A stretch of 64,000 nucleotides of DNA from Immundisolibacter sp049322795. GTDB lineage: Bacteria; Pseudomonadota; Gammaproteobacteria; Immundisolibacterales; Immundisolibacteraceae. Location of the stretch: contig JBMOQH010000016.1 in the NCBI GenBank assembly GCA_049322795.1, positions 223,449 to 287,448 on the forward strand, in the 5' to 3' direction. Below are positions 37,646 through 46,952 of this stretch, one piece after another. The position numbers were made by a program, and so were the translations under genes. Numbering within the stretch: position 1 is the first letter of the stretch; each line of letters begins with the position of its first letter. The notes below the pieces were generated by a model. The model was not told the origin of the DNA and ran no database searches. It saw nothing but the letters and a program-made list of their open reading frames with translations.

Positions 37646-38901
37646 GGGTTCTCGTCGAAGCCGAGCAGGCGGCGCACGGCCTCCAGCATGGCGGCATCGC
37701 CCTGCTCGCCGGCGCGGCGAATCTGCACCGACGGACCGTGCGCCAGCTTGTTGGTCAGGTCGTGCGCCAGGCGCCGGATCACCTGCTCGGGCGGATGGCC
37801 CCGGCCGAGATCCTTCAGCGCGCGCTCGGTTTCGACGTCGCGCGTGCGCAGCATGCCGCCGCGCAGCGCCCGCACCAGCGGCACCGCCTGCTGGGCGTTG
37901 CACCATTCGACGAAGGCGTCGACCTGACTGTCGACGATGCGCTCGGCGTCCGCCAGCGCCGCCTGGCGCGATTGCAGCCCCTCCTGCACCACGCCGCGCA
38001 GGTCGTCCACGGTGTACAGATACACGTCGCGCAGGCTGGCCACCTCGGCCTCGATGTCGCGCGGCACGGCCAGATCGACCAGAAACATGGGCCGGCGGCG
38101 GCGCGCCTTGAGCGCGCTCTCGACCGTGCCCTTGCCCAGGATGGGCAGCTCGCTGTTCGTGGACGAGAGCACGATGTCGGCGCGCTCGAGCACCGCCGGC
38201 ACCGCGGTGAGCGGCACCGCCTGCGCGCCGAACGGCGCCGCCAGCTGCTGGGCGCGGGCGAGCGTGCGGTTGGCGATGGTGATGCTCCCCACGCCCTGAC
38301 CGTGCAGATGGCGCAGGGTCAGCTCCGCGGTGTCGCCGGCGCCGATGATCAGGGCCGTATGACGGCCAAGGTCACCGAAAATCTGCCGCGCGAGACTCAC
38401 CGCCGCGAACGCCACCGACACCGGGCTGGCGCCGATGGCCGTATCGGTGCGGATGCGCTTGGCGACCGCGAACGCCTGCTGGTAGGTGCGGCCGAGCCAC
38501 TTGCCGACGCCGCCGGCACGCTGGGCGAGCTCGTAGGCTTCCTTCATCTGGCCGAGGATCTGCGGTTCGCCGATGACCAGCGAGTCGAGTCCACCGGCCA
38601 GGCGGAACAGGTGCCGCGCCGCCAGCGGACCGCGGAAGATCGCGAGGTAGGGGTCGATGGGTTTTGGCACCGCCGCGCAGGCGTGGCGGAACCAGTCGAG
38701 CGGTCCCGGCGCGTCGGCGTCGTCCAACGCCACCACCAGCTCGGTGCGGTTGCAGGTCGACAGCAGGCTCGCCTCGGTCACCGCCGGCTGACGCAGCAGC
38801 GAGCGCAGGTGGGATTCCATGCGCTCCGGCACGATGGCCACCCGCTCGCGCACGTCCAGCGGGGCGGTGTGGTGGTTGATGCCGAGGGCAAGTAGCTGCA
38901 T
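37642..38901 (-). CDS. hemA: Glutamyl-tRNA reductase
   Basis: First enzyme of the C5 heme pathway, reducing Glu-tRNA to glutamate-1-semialdehyde with NADPH. The protein has 419 residues; the catalytic Cys is in STCNRTE (about residue 50), the NADPH domain has IIGAGDTAELTLRHL, and the C-terminal dimerisation helix is present. It heads the hemA-prfA-prmC-moeB operon. A TATTAT -10 box (minus strand, 38955-38950) lies 49 bp upstream, but without a good -35. Confidence 0.96.
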   Translation of the reverse strand: MQLLALGINHHTAPLDVRERVAIVPERMESHLRSLLRQPAVTEASLLSTCNRTELVVALDDADAPGPLDWFRHACAAVPKPIDPYLAIFRGPLAARHLFRLAGGLDSLVIGEPQILGQMKEAYELAQRAGGVGKWLGRTYQQAFAVAKRIRTDTAIGASPVSVAFAAVSLARQIFGDLGRHTALIIGAGDTAELTLRHLHGQGVGSITIANRTLARAQQLAAPFGAQAVPLTAVPAVLERADIVLSSTNSELPILGKGTVESALKARRRRPMFLVDLAVPRDIEAEVASLRDVYLYTVDDLRGVVQEGLQSRQAALADAERIVDSQVDAFVEWCNAQQAVPLVRALRGGMLRTRDVETERALKDLGRGHPPEQVIRRLAHDLTNKLAHGPSVQIRRAGEQGDAAMLEAVRRLLGFDENP

Positions 38902-39029
38902 GGAGGGGTATGGCCGGCAGTGCCGATGGCGTGCGCGGACGGCGCGCGCATAATAGGTCAACAAACACGCACCGCCCGCCGTTTGCGGGCCACTGGAACC
39001 GACGCCCGGCGCACCGGGTCTTAAGCGGC

Positions 39030-40718
39030 ATGCGCAAACACTTGCTCACTTTGGGCGCCGCGTGGCTGTTGCTGGGCTGTGCCAGCCGCGGACCAGCGCC
39101 GCCCCTGGCGTCGCTGACGACGCCGACGCTCGACAGCGCCCGCACCGAGGCGATCTTCAAGCTGCTGCTGGCCGACACCGCTGCCCAGCGCGGCGACCAC
39201 GCGAAAGCGGTCGCGCAGTATATCGCCGTGGCCGAGCAGGCCGGCGACGCCACCTTGGCCCGTCAGGCGGTGCAGGTGGCGCTGTACGCGCAGGACATGC
39301 CGGCGGCGATCGCCGCCGCAGAGGCCTGGCAGCGCATCGAACCGCAAAACGTCGATGCCGCGCAGTTGCTCACCGGACTCGAACTGCAGCAGGGCAACCC
39401 CGACAAGGCCCGCGAGCACCTGCGCCACCTGCTGACGCTCAAGCAGTTCCAGAGCCGCCAGGACTACCTGAACCTGGTGCGCCTGCTGAACCAGAACGTT
39501 CCCCCAGACACCTTGTTCGGCGTGCTGGATGCACTGCTGGAAATGCGTCCCGACGACCCGCAGGCGCTGTTCGCCTATTGCCTGGCGGCAACCGGTCTCG
39601 GTCAAGCCGAGCGGGCAGACAAGCCATCGGCACACTTGCTGGCCATGCAGCCACAGCTCGACGAGGCGGTACTGCTGCGCGCCCAGGTGCTGCTGCAAAC
39701 AGGCCAGGCGTCCGCCGCGGGCGGGCTGCTGCGAGACTTCCTGGACGGCCATCCGCGGCACACCACGGCACGCCTGACGCTGGCGCGGGTGCTGCTGGAG
39801 GGCAAGGACTACGCCGCGGCGCGGCAGGAGTTCGAAACCGTCCTGCGGTACGAGCCCCGCAATGCGGACGCGCGCCTGGCATCGGCCCTGTTGGCCGGGC
39901 AGCTTGGCGATCGCCGCGCTGCACGCAGGGGTCTGCTGACGCTCGCCAGCGATGGCAAGCAGGCCGATCAGGCCAATTACTACCTCGGCAAGCTTGCCGA
40001 AGACGCCGCCGATCCGCAGGAGGCGCTCGCCCGTTACGCCAAGGTGGAAGACGGCGAGCACCGCGCGGAGGCATTGCTGCGCCGCGCCAGTCTGCTGGCC
40101 GAGCGCGGCGACCTCGATGGTGGCGTGTCCCTGCTGGCTGCCGCGGCGTCGGAGTCCGACGAGGAGCGCCTGCGGTTCCTGCTGGCGCAATCCGACCTGC
40201 TGCTCAACGGCAACCGGCCTTTGCAGGCCGAGGCGCTGATCAACGAGGCCCTCGCGCACGATCCGAACAGCATGGAGCTGCTGTTTGCGCGCTCGATGGT
40301 GCTCGACAAGCTGAACCGGCGCTCGGAGATGGAGCAGGATCTGAAGCGCATCCTGGAGCTTGACCCCAAGAACGCCAACGCGCTGAACGCCTGGGGTTAC
40401 ACGCTGGCCGATCGCGGCGAGCGGCTCGACGAGGCGCATGACCTGATCAACCGCGCGCTCGAACAGTCGCCCGACAACCCGTACATCCTGGACAGCCTGG
40501 GCTGGGTGCTTTATCGCAAGGGCGATCTGGTCGCCGCCGAAGCGCATTTGCGACGGGCGCTTGGCCTGCTGCCGGACGCCGAGGTCTATGCGCACCTGGC
40601 GGAAGTGCTGCATGCCCAGGGGCGCACGGCCGAGGCACGCGAGGTTCTGCGCGAGGGCCTGAAGAAATCGCCCACGGACGCCCGCCTGCTGGGCGTGCAA
40701 AGCAAGCTCGACCCGTGA
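39030..40718 (+). CDS. TPR-repeat outer-membrane lipoprotein
   Basis: Lipoprotein precursor of 562 residues with signal peptide and lipobox LLLGC (Cys17). The rest is a series of tetratricopeptide repeats from about residue 40 to the end, for example ILELDPKNANALNAWGYTLA and NPYILDSLGWVLYRKGD. It is encoded just before lolB, as in Pseudomonas and relatives, where the function is not settled. The start at 39030 is set by the signal peptide; longer forms would bury it. It is divergent from hemA across 128 bp. Confidence 0.86.
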   Translation: MRKHLLTLGAAWLLLGCASRGPAPPLASLTTPTLDSARTEAIFKLLLADTAAQRGDHAKAVAQYIAVAEQAGDATLARQAVQVALYAQDMPAAIAAAEAWQRIEPQNVDAAQLLTGLELQQGNPDKAREHLRHLLTLKQFQSRQDYLNLVRLLNQNVPPDTLFGVLDALLEMRPDDPQALFAYCLAATGLGQAERADKPSAHLLAMQPQLDEAVLLRAQVLLQTGQASAAGGLLRDFLDGHPRHTTARLTLARVLLEGKDYAAARQEFETVLRYEPRNADARLASALLAGQLGDRRAARRGLLTLASDGKQADQANYYLGKLAEDAADPQEALARYAKVEDGEHRAEALLRRASLLAERGDLDGGVSLLAAAASESDEERLRFLLAQSDLLLNGNRPLQAEALINEALAHDPNSMELLFARSMVLDKLNRRSEMEQDLKRILELDPKNANALNAWGYTLADRGERLDEAHDLINRALEQSPDNPYILDSLGWVLYRKGDLVAAEAHLRRALGLLPDAEVYAHLAEVLHAQGRTAEAREVLREGLKKSPTDARLLGVQSKLDP

Positions 40719-41320
40719 AGCGGCTGGCGCTGCTGGCCCTGTGCGCCATGCTCTGCGCCTGCGCGGCGCGGGGTCCGGTGACGCCGCCGGCGGCGCCCAG
40801 CTCGTTTGCCGACCGGATGGCAGCGCTCGAACTGCTCGGCGAGTGGACCTTGCAAGGCCGCCTGGCGCTGAAGGGCGCACGCGACTCGGGCAGCGGCAGC
40901 GTGCAGTGGTGGCAGGGCAAGGAAGGCTTCGATCTTCGCCTGCATGGCGCGTTCGGACGCGGCGCGCTGCGCCTGACGGAAAACACGGCCGGCGCCCGTC
41001 TTGAACGCGCCGACGAGGCGCCGGTCGAGGCCTCCAGCGCCGCGGTACTGCTCGCCGACGCCCTGCCGGACACGCCACTGCCACTGGCGAGCCTGCGCTA
41101 CTGGGTCACCGGCCGCCCGGCGCCGGGCGCGGTCGAAACGCGCCAGCTCGACGCGGACAACCGCCTCGCGCGGCTGCGCCAGGATGGCTGGGAAATCCGC
41201 TACCTGGAATACCAGCCGGTGCCGCCGTGGGTACTGCCAAGCAAGCTGCAGGCAAGCAAGGGCGATATCGAGCTGCGTCTGGCCATCAAGCGCTGGACGC
41301 CGGGCGCGCATGCCCCCTGA
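40715..41320 (+). CDS. lolB: Outer-membrane lipoprotein receptor LolB
   Basis: Accepts lipoproteins from the periplasmic carrier LolA and inserts them into the outer membrane. The protein has 201 residues with a lipoprotein signal ending LCAC; WTLQGRLALKG and GSVQWWQGKEGFDLRLHGAFGRGALRL in part match the start of the LolB barrel. The GTG start overlaps the TPR gene by 4 bp, and its end overlaps ispE by 11 bp, the usual lolB-ispE order. Confidence 0.9.
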   Translation: MKRLALLALCAMLCACAARGPVTPPAAPSSFADRMAALELLGEWTLQGRLALKGARDSGSGSVQWWQGKEGFDLRLHGAFGRGALRLTENTAGARLERADEAPVEASSAAVLLADALPDTPLPLASLRYWVTGRPAPGAVETRQLDADNRLARLRQDGWEIRYLEYQPVPPWVLPSKLQASKGDIELRLAIKRWTPGAHAP

Positions 41321-42164
41321 CGCGCGCCGAGCATGGCCGGCGCCGGCCAAGATCAACCTGTTCCTGCACATCGTCGGCCGTCGCGCCGATGGCTACCACC
41401 TGTTGCAGACCGTGTTCCAGTTCGTCGACCTGTGCGACGAGCTGCGTTTCACGCCGCGCGCCGATGGTGACGTGCGCTTGCTCACGCCGCTGCCGGGCGT
41501 GCCGCCGGAGCAGGATCTGTGCGTCCGCGCGGCGCGGGCTTTGCAGGCCCACGCCGCCTGCACGGCCGGCGTCGACATCGAACTCGTCAAGCGCATCCCG
41601 ATGGGTGGAGGTCTGGGTGGCGGCAGCTCGGACGCCGCCACCACGCTGCTGGTGCTCAACCGGCTGTGGGGCGTGAACGCGCCGCAGGCCGAGCTGGCCG
41701 GGCTTGGGCTCGCGCTGGGCGCCGACGTGCCGGTGTTCATCGGCGGCCAGGCGGCGTTCGCCGAAGGTGTGGGCGAGCAACTCACGCCGGTCGAACCCGA
41801 CGAGCCGTGGTATCTGATCGTCGATCCCGGCGCTCCGGTGGCCACGGCGCGCGTGTTCGCCGACCCGAAATTGACACGCAATACCCCGCCCCTGACAATT
41901 TCGCGCCTCCGCAGCGGGCCTGTGCACAACGACTGTCTGCCGATCGCGCGGGCGCTCTACCCGCCGGTCGATGCCGCCTGGCGGTGGCTGTCGCGGCACG
42001 GCGAGGCGCGTCTTTCCGGCACGGGTGGCTGTCTTTTCGCGCGCTTCGAGGCGCAGGCCGCAGCCGCGCGGGTGCTGGCCCAACTGCCTGCCCCGTGGCG
42101 CGGCTGGGTGGTGCGTGGCCTGAACCGCCACCCGCTGCACGCACAACTCGCCACGGACGAGTGA
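41310..42164 (+). CDS. ispE: 4-diphosphocytidyl-2-C-methyl-D-erythritol kinase
   Basis: GHMP kinase of the non-mevalonate isoprenoid pathway. The protein has 284 residues with PAPAKINLFLHIVGRRADGYH at the start and the ATP loop PMGGGLGGGSSDAATT. The third GHMP motif is SGTGGCLFARF. The start lies within the end of lolB. tRNA-Gln and prs follow. Confidence 0.95.
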   Translation: MPPDARRAWPAPAKINLFLHIVGRRADGYHLLQTVFQFVDLCDELRFTPRADGDVRLLTPLPGVPPEQDLCVRAARALQAHAACTAGVDIELVKRIPMGGGLGGGSSDAATTLLVLNRLWGVNAPQAELAGLGLALGADVPVFIGGQAAFAEGVGEQLTPVEPDEPWYLIVDPGAPVATARVFADPKLTRNTPPLTISRLRSGPVHNDCLPIARALYPPVDAAWRWLSRHGEARLSGTGGCLFARFEAQAAAARVLAQLPAPWRGWVVRGLNRHPLHAQLATDE

Positions 42165-42177
42165 TCACGATTTCCGC

Positions 42178-42252
42178 TGGGGTGTCGCCAAGCGGTAAGG
42201 CACGGGGTTTTGATCCCCGCATTCCCAGGTTCGAATCCTGGCACCCCAGCCA
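42178..42252 (+). tRNA. tRNA-Gln (UUG)
   Basis: Cloverleaf of 75 nt including an encoded CCA. Acceptor arms TGGGGTG and CACCCCA pair over seven bases; the anticodon stem CGGGG/CCCCG encloses the loop TTTTGAT with anticodon TTG; the T arm is CCAGG TTCGAAT CCTGG. Position between ispE and prs is conserved in gammaproteobacteria. Confidence 0.97.
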
Positions 42253-42296
42253 TTTTTCGGCGCATTGCGCGTACTGACGTCCAAGTTGAGGAAGCC

Positions 42297-43250
42297 ATGG
42301 CCTACGGCGGCATGATGGTGTTTTCGGGCAGCGCCTGCCCGAAACTGGCGGAGTCCATCTCCCACTACCTCGGCCAGCCGCTGGGCAAGGTAGTGGTCGA
42401 CCGCTTCAGCGACGGCGAGGTGCAGGTCGAGGTGATCGACAACGTGCGCGGCCGGGACGTGTTCATCGTCCAGTCCACCGGCGCGCCGACCGACCAGAAC
42501 CTGATGGAACTGCTGATCATGGTCGACGCCATGCGGCGGGCGTCGGCGGCGCGCATCACCGCGGTCATGCCGTACATGGGCTACTCGCGCCAGGACCGGC
42601 GCATGCTGGGCGCGCGGGTGCCGATCTCGGCCAAGGTGGTGGCCAAGATGATCGCCGCCGCCGGCACCGACCGGGTGCTCACCGTGGACCTGCACGCCGA
42701 CCAGATCCAGGGCTTCTACGACATCGCCATCGACAACGTGTACGCCTCGCCGGTGCTGCTGGGCGACATCTGGCGCCACCGCTACGAGGACCTGATGGTG
42801 GTGTCGCCGGACGTCGGCGGCGTGGTGCGCGCCCGGGCGCTCGCCAAGCACCTGGACGACGCCGATCTGGCCATCATCGACAAGCGCCGGCCGCGCGCCA
42901 ACCAGTCGCAGGTGATGAACATCATCGGCGACGTCGGCGGGCGCACGTGCGTGATGATCGACGACCTGGTCGACACCGCCGGCACGCTCGGCAAGGCCGC
43001 CGATGCCCTGAAGCAGCATGGCGCCAAGCGCGTGGTGGCCTACGTGACGCACCCGGTGCTGTCCGGCAAGGCGGTCGAGAACATCACCCGCAGCAGCCTG
43101 GACGAACTGGTGGTCACCGACACGCTGCCGCTGCGCGCCGACGCCGCCGGCTGCCCACGCATCCGCCAGCTCAGCATCGCCGAGCTGCTGGCCGAGACCA
43201 TGCGCCGCATCAGCGACGAGGATTCGGTCAGCACGCTGCTGATGGGTTGA
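42297..43250 (+). CDS. prs: Ribose-phosphate pyrophosphokinase
   Basis: Makes PRPP from ribose 5-phosphate and ATP for nucleotide, histidine and tryptophan synthesis. The protein has 317 residues; the flexible ATP loop is YSRQDRRMLGARVPISAK, the PRPP site is VMIDDLVDTAGTL and the catalytic HxD region is DLHADQIQGF. The N-terminus SGSACPKLAE differs from the usual GNANPELA form. The ATG at 42297 is used because upstream starts fall in tRNA-Gln. A terminator follows. Confidence 0.96.
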   Translation: MAYGGMMVFSGSACPKLAESISHYLGQPLGKVVVDRFSDGEVQVEVIDNVRGRDVFIVQSTGAPTDQNLMELLIMVDAMRRASAARITAVMPYMGYSRQDRRMLGARVPISAKVVAKMIAAAGTDRVLTVDLHADQIQGFYDIAIDNVYASPVLLGDIWRHRYEDLMVVSPDVGGVVRARALAKHLDDADLAIIDKRRPRANQSQVMNIIGDVGGRTCVMIDDLVDTAGTLGKAADALKQHGAKRVVAYVTHPVLSGKAVENITRSSLDELVVTDTLPLRADAAGCPRIRQLSIAELLAETMRRISDEDSVSTLLMG

Positions 43251-43268
43251 TTCTGTTCAGGCCCCTGA

Positions 43269-43292
43269 AAAAAGGGCGTCCCTGCCCTTTTT
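43269..43292 (+). terminator. Rho-independent terminator after prs
   Basis: AAAAAGGGC at 43269-43277 pairs with GCCCTTTTT at 43284-43292 around a 6-nt loop, ending in T residues. It ends 42 bp after the prs stop and before rplY. Confidence 0.88.
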
Positions 43293-43510
43293 CAACTCGG
43301 TATATCGCGGCACATGCCCGCGATGGCCTCCGCCGGTCAAGCGCCAAAGTGCGCTCGACCGGCGTGCAAACCATCCATGGCTTGCCTCGGCAGGCCGCCA
43401 AGCTGTAGTACCATTTCGCGTTCCGTTTTTTCTGCGCAGCGTGGTTGGCTATGTCCGCCGCGACAGGGTTCGTGACTGCGCGCGTTTAGCCGCACCCGGG
43501 AGTTTCGGCC

Positions 43511-44131
43511 ATGGACAACCAGTTTCAGATCACCGCCGAGGCGCGCAGCGACCTTGGCACCGCCTTCTCGCGCCGCGTGCGGCGTGCCGGCCGGGTGCCG
43601 GCCGTCATCTACGGCGGCGGCCAGCCGAATGCCGTCATCACGCTCGATCACAACGACACCATCCACCACCTGGAAAAGGAAGCCTTCCATTCCCACGTGC
43701 TGACCGTGGACGTGGGCGGGCGCAGCGAGCAGGTGGTGCTGCGTGACGTGCAGATGCACCCCTACAAGCGGCAGGTGATGCACCTCGACTTCCTGCGCGT
43801 GAGTGCCGACCGCAAGCTGCGCATGGTGGTGCCGGTGCACTTCGTCGGCGAGGACGTGGCGCCCGGCGTCAAGCTGGGCGGCGGCGTGGTGTCGCATCTG
43901 ATGCCGGAAGTGGAAATCGAGTGCCTGGCCAAGGATCTGCCTGAGTTCATCCAGATCGACATCAGCGATCTCGGCCTCGACCACCCGCTGCACCTGTCCG
44001 ACCTGAAGCTGCCGGCCGGCGTCAGCATCCCCGCGCTGGCACTGGGTCATGACCACGACCTGCCGGTCGTATCCATCCACGCCCCGCGCAAGAGCGAGCC
44101 CGAGGCCGGCGGCGAAGAAACCACCAGCTGA
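43511..44131 (+). CDS. rplY: 50S ribosomal protein L25 (Ctc form)
   Basis: 5S rRNA-binding ribosomal protein. At 206 residues it is the long Ctc form, with the L25 domain at about 5-95 (ARSDLGTAFSRRVRRAGRVPAVIYGG) and a C-terminal beta domain (GVKLGGGVVSHLMPEVEIECLAKDLPEFIQ in part). It precedes pth by 26 bp. The 218 bp between the prs terminator and this gene should hold the promoter; a weak TTGCCT/TAGTAC pair near 43383-43412 is the only candidate. Confidence 0.93.
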   Translation: MDNQFQITAEARSDLGTAFSRRVRRAGRVPAVIYGGGQPNAVITLDHNDTIHHLEKEAFHSHVLTVDVGGRSEQVVLRDVQMHPYKRQVMHLDFLRVSADRKLRMVVPVHFVGEDVAPGVKLGGGVVSHLMPEVEIECLAKDLPEFIQIDISDLGLDHPLHLSDLKLPAGVSIPALALGHDHDLPVVSIHAPRKSEPEAGGEETTS

Positions 44132-44157
44132 GTCGACCCCAAGGTTGGGGCGCCGAC

Positions 44158-44739
44158 GTGATCGAACTGATCGTCGGTCTTGGCAATCCAGGCCCGCGTT
44201 ATGCCGACACCCGGCACAACGCGGGCTTTTGGTTTGTGGAGCGCCTGGTTGCGGCCGAGCGCCTGACGCTGAAGGCCGAGAGCCGTTTCCATGGCGAGGC
44301 GGCCGTCTGGTCGCGCCCGCAGGGTGACGTGCGGTTGCTGAGGCCGCTCACCTTCATGAACGAAAGCGGCCGCGCCATCCAGGCGCTGGCAGCCTACTAC
44401 CGCATTCCGGTCGAGCACATCCTGGTGGTGCATGACGAACTCGACCTGCCGCCCGGCGATCTGCGCCTGAAGGCCGGCGGCGGCCACGGCGGGCACAATG
44501 GCCTGCGCAGCACCATGGGTGCGCTGAACTCGCCGGCCTTTCTGCGCCTGCGGGTCGGCATCGGCCACCCTGGGGCGGCGCCGCTGGTCACGCCCTACGT
44601 GCTCGGCAAGCCGCCCGCCGATCAGGCGCGCCTGATCGAGGACGCCATCGACGGCGCGCTCGCGCTGCTGCCGCGCCTGCTGGCCGGCGAGACCGCGCCC
44701 GTCATGCAGCTGCTCAACACCCGCCCGGCGGCGCGCTAG
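44158..44739 (+). CDS. pth: Peptidyl-tRNA hydrolase
   Basis: Recycles peptidyl-tRNAs dropped by ribosomes. The protein has 193 residues; GLGNPGPRYADTRHNAGF carries the catalytic His and MNESGRAI and HDELDLPPGDLRLKAGGGHGGHNGL in part are conserved. The start is GTG at 44158. The order rplY-pth-ychF is standard in gammaproteobacteria. Confidence 0.95.
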   Translation: MIELIVGLGNPGPRYADTRHNAGFWFVERLVAAERLTLKAESRFHGEAAVWSRPQGDVRLLRPLTFMNESGRAIQALAAYYRIPVEHILVVHDELDLPPGDLRLKAGGGHGGHNGLRSTMGALNSPAFLRLRVGIGHPGAAPLVTPYVLGKPPADQARLIEDAIDGALALLPRLLAGETAPVMQLLNTRPAAR

Positions 44740-44773
44740 AGCGCCGGCACCTCTCACGTTTCAGGAATCGCCC

Positions 44774-45865
44774 ATGGGTTTTCGCTGCGGCATCGTCGGT
44801 CTGCCGAACGTCGGCAAATCGACGCTTTTCAACGCGCTCACGCAGGCCGGCATCGCGGCCGAGAACTATCCGTTCTGCACCATCGACCCGCACGTCGGCA
44901 TCGTGCCCATGCCGGACCCGCGCCTGGATCGGCTGGCCGACATCGTGAAGCCGCAAAAGGTGGTGCCGACCAGCATGACCTTCGTCGACATCGCGGGTCT
45001 GGTGGCCGGCGCGTCCAAAGGCGAGGGGCTCGGCAACCAGTTCCTGGCCAACATCCGCGAGACCGAGGCCATCGCGCATGTGGTGCGCTGCTTCGAGAAC
45101 GACGACGTGGTGCACGTGGCCGGCGGCGTGGATCCGCTGCGCGACATCGAGGTCATCGACACCGAACTGGCGCTGGCCGATCTCGAAACCGTCGAGCGCG
45201 CCCTTCAGCGCGTCGGCAAGCGCACCAAGACCGGCGACAAGGCGGCGCTGGCCGAACAGGCGCTGCTCGACAAGGTCCGTGCTGCCCTCGACCAGGCGCA
45301 GCCGGCGCGCAGCCTGAGCCTCACGCCCGAGGAGGCCGCGCCGCTCGCCGAGCTGCATCTGCTCACGTTGAAGCCGGTGATGTACATCGCGAACGTGGCC
45401 GAGGACGGCTTCACCGACAACCCGCTGCTGGCGGCCGTGCAGCAGCGCGCGGCGGGTGAAGGCGCGCCGGTGGTCGCCGTCAGCGCCGCCATCGAGGCGG
45501 AACTGGTACAGCTCGACGCCGACGCGCGCGCCGAGTTCCTGGCCGAGCTCGGCCTCGTAGAGCCCGGCCTCGATCGCGTGATCCGCGCCGGCTATCGCCT
45601 GCTCGGGCTACAGACCTACTTCACCGCCGGCGAGAAGGAGGTGCGCGCCTGGACGGTTCCGGTCGGCGCCACCGCGCCGCAGGCGGCCGGCGTCATCCAC
45701 ACCGATTTCGAGCGCGGCTTCATCCGCGCCGAGGTCATCGCCTACGACGATTTCATCGCCTGCAAGGGCGAAGCGGGCGCCCGCGAGGCCGGCAAGTGGC
45801 GCCTCGAAGGCAAGGACTACGTGGTCAAGGATGGCGACGTGGTCCACTTCCGCTTCAACGTATAG
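44774..45865 (+). CDS. ychF: Redox-regulated ribosome-binding ATPase YchF
   Basis: Obg-family protein that prefers ATP to GTP and binds the ribosome. The protein has 363 residues, the G1 motif GLPNVGKSTLFNALT, a coiled-coil middle part and a C-terminal TGS domain (about residue 280 onward, ending KDYVVKDGDVVHFRFNV). The G4 motif is not the GTP-specific NKxD, as usual in YchF. Confidence 0.95.
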   Translation: MGFRCGIVGLPNVGKSTLFNALTQAGIAAENYPFCTIDPHVGIVPMPDPRLDRLADIVKPQKVVPTSMTFVDIAGLVAGASKGEGLGNQFLANIRETEAIAHVVRCFENDDVVHVAGGVDPLRDIEVIDTELALADLETVERALQRVGKRTKTGDKAALAEQALLDKVRAALDQAQPARSLSLTPEEAAPLAELHLLTLKPVMYIANVAEDGFTDNPLLAAVQQRAAGEGAPVVAVSAAIEAELVQLDADARAEFLAELGLVEPGLDRVIRAGYRLLGLQTYFTAGEKEVRAWTVPVGATAPQAAGVIHTDFERGFIRAEVIAYDDFIACKGEAGAREAGKWRLEGKDYVVKDGDVVHFRFNV

Positions 45866-45926
45866 TTCTGCGGTCCGGTCGCCAGCTTCTAGCGACGTCG
45901 CTCCACGTCACGCCGGGGGATTCACC

Positions 45927-46370
45927 ATGACCATGCGCTTGCCCGTGTCCCTGACCGCCTTACTGCTGGTCATTCCCGCGCCGCCGGTGGCGCAGGCGAT
46001 CGGAATCAGCCACATGCGGGACTTCGAGCCTTTGTTCGGCCGCTACGCGCCGGCCGGCGATTGCCGGCAACAACCCCAGGTGACCGTGTATGCCGACGGC
46101 ATGAGTTTTGAAGTCGGCGGCGCAACGGAACAGGTCACCCGCCTGGAATACGCAGCCAGTTATGGCGGGAATTACTACGAAGGCATCAGCCTGTGGTTTT
46201 TGCCATTCGGCCACAGTGGCAGTCACCCGATCCTGATGACCTTCAACGCTGCCGAGAAGGAGGGCGAACTCGCCATCACGGGGCACGACGAGGGATGGGA
46301 CGGCGGTCCACCCCTCAGCGCACGCAACAAGGCGCTGGTCGCCGGTTCGCCCTATCGCCGGTGCAAGTGA
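45927..46370 (+). CDS. Small secreted hypothetical protein
   Basis: Not recognised. A 147-residue protein with a clear signal peptide (about residues 1-24, cleavage near AQA). The mature part has no membrane segment and two Cys, one near the start (GDCRQ) and one at the extreme end (RRCK), which could form a disulfide in the periplasm. A GGGGGA ribosome site precedes the ATG at 45927. It stands alone between ychF and the oxygenase operon, which is on the other strand. Confidence 0.6.
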   Translation: MTMRLPVSLTALLLVIPAPPVAQAIGISHMRDFEPLFGRYAPAGDCRQQPQVTVYADGMSFEVGGATEQVTRLEYAASYGGNYYEGISLWFLPFGHSGSHPILMTFNAAEKEGELAITGHDEGWDGGPPLSARNKALVAGSPYRRCK

Positions 46371-46446
46371 CGGGCCTGCAGACCGCGCTCGCCCCCTGAC
46401 GGCGAATACCCCTCGCCCGGCCCGCAGCCGCGGGTGTGTCCCTCCA

Positions 46447-46950
46447 TCAACCGCCGTAGAACACCTTCTCGCCGAGATCCTTCAGCCACAGCGTGGCGTC
46501 GTCGGCGCGGCCGGCCGGTTCCTGCCGCACCACGGCGTTGGTCACCTCGCCGACAAACACGCTGTGATCGCCGCGCTCGATGGTGTCGATGAGGGTGCAT
46601 TCGACATAGGCCGGTACGGCGTCGAGCACCGGGGCGCCGTTGGCGCCGTCCCGGTAGGGCTGACCGGACAGCAGGCCCGGCGCCGCTTCCACCGGCTTGA
46701 AGAAGGCGAACGCGATGCCGCCCTGCTCCTTGCCAAGGATGTTCAGCGCGAACCGGCCGCTGGACTTGATGATGCCGTGCGCGCCCGAATCGGTCTTGAC
46801 GCCGAGCGCCAGCAGCGGCGGCGCGAATGACGCCTGCGTCACCCAGTTGACGGTGGCGGCGGCCACCTGACCGTCCGGCGCCCTGCCGGTGAGCACGTAC
46901 AGTCCATACGGGATCATGCGCAGCGCGGTTTTCTTGTGCTTCTCGTCCAT
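46447..46950 (-). CDS. Flavin reductase-like domain protein
   Basis: Protein of 167 residues of the flavin reductase/DIM6 (FMN-binding split barrel) family. The start ALRMIPYGLYVLTGR, the AATVNWVTQASFAPPLLALGV region in part, and GRFALNILGKEQ match FMN-binding reductases that use NAD(P)H to reduce free flavin. It is the third gene of an operon with a truncated hemoglobin and a Rieske oxygenase, so it could reduce either partner. The gap to the globin gene is 2 bp. A member acting as a flavoprotein rather than a free-flavin reductase is possible. Confidence 0.78.
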   Translation of the reverse strand: MDEKHKKTALRMIPYGLYVLTGRAPDGQVAAATVNWVTQASFAPPLLALGVKTDSGAHGIIKSSGRFALNILGKEQGGIAFAFFKPVEAAPGLLSGQPYRDGANGAPVLDAVPAYVECTLIDTIERGDHSVFVGEVTNAVVRQEPAGRADDATLWLKDLGEKVFYGG

Positions 46951-46952
46951 CC

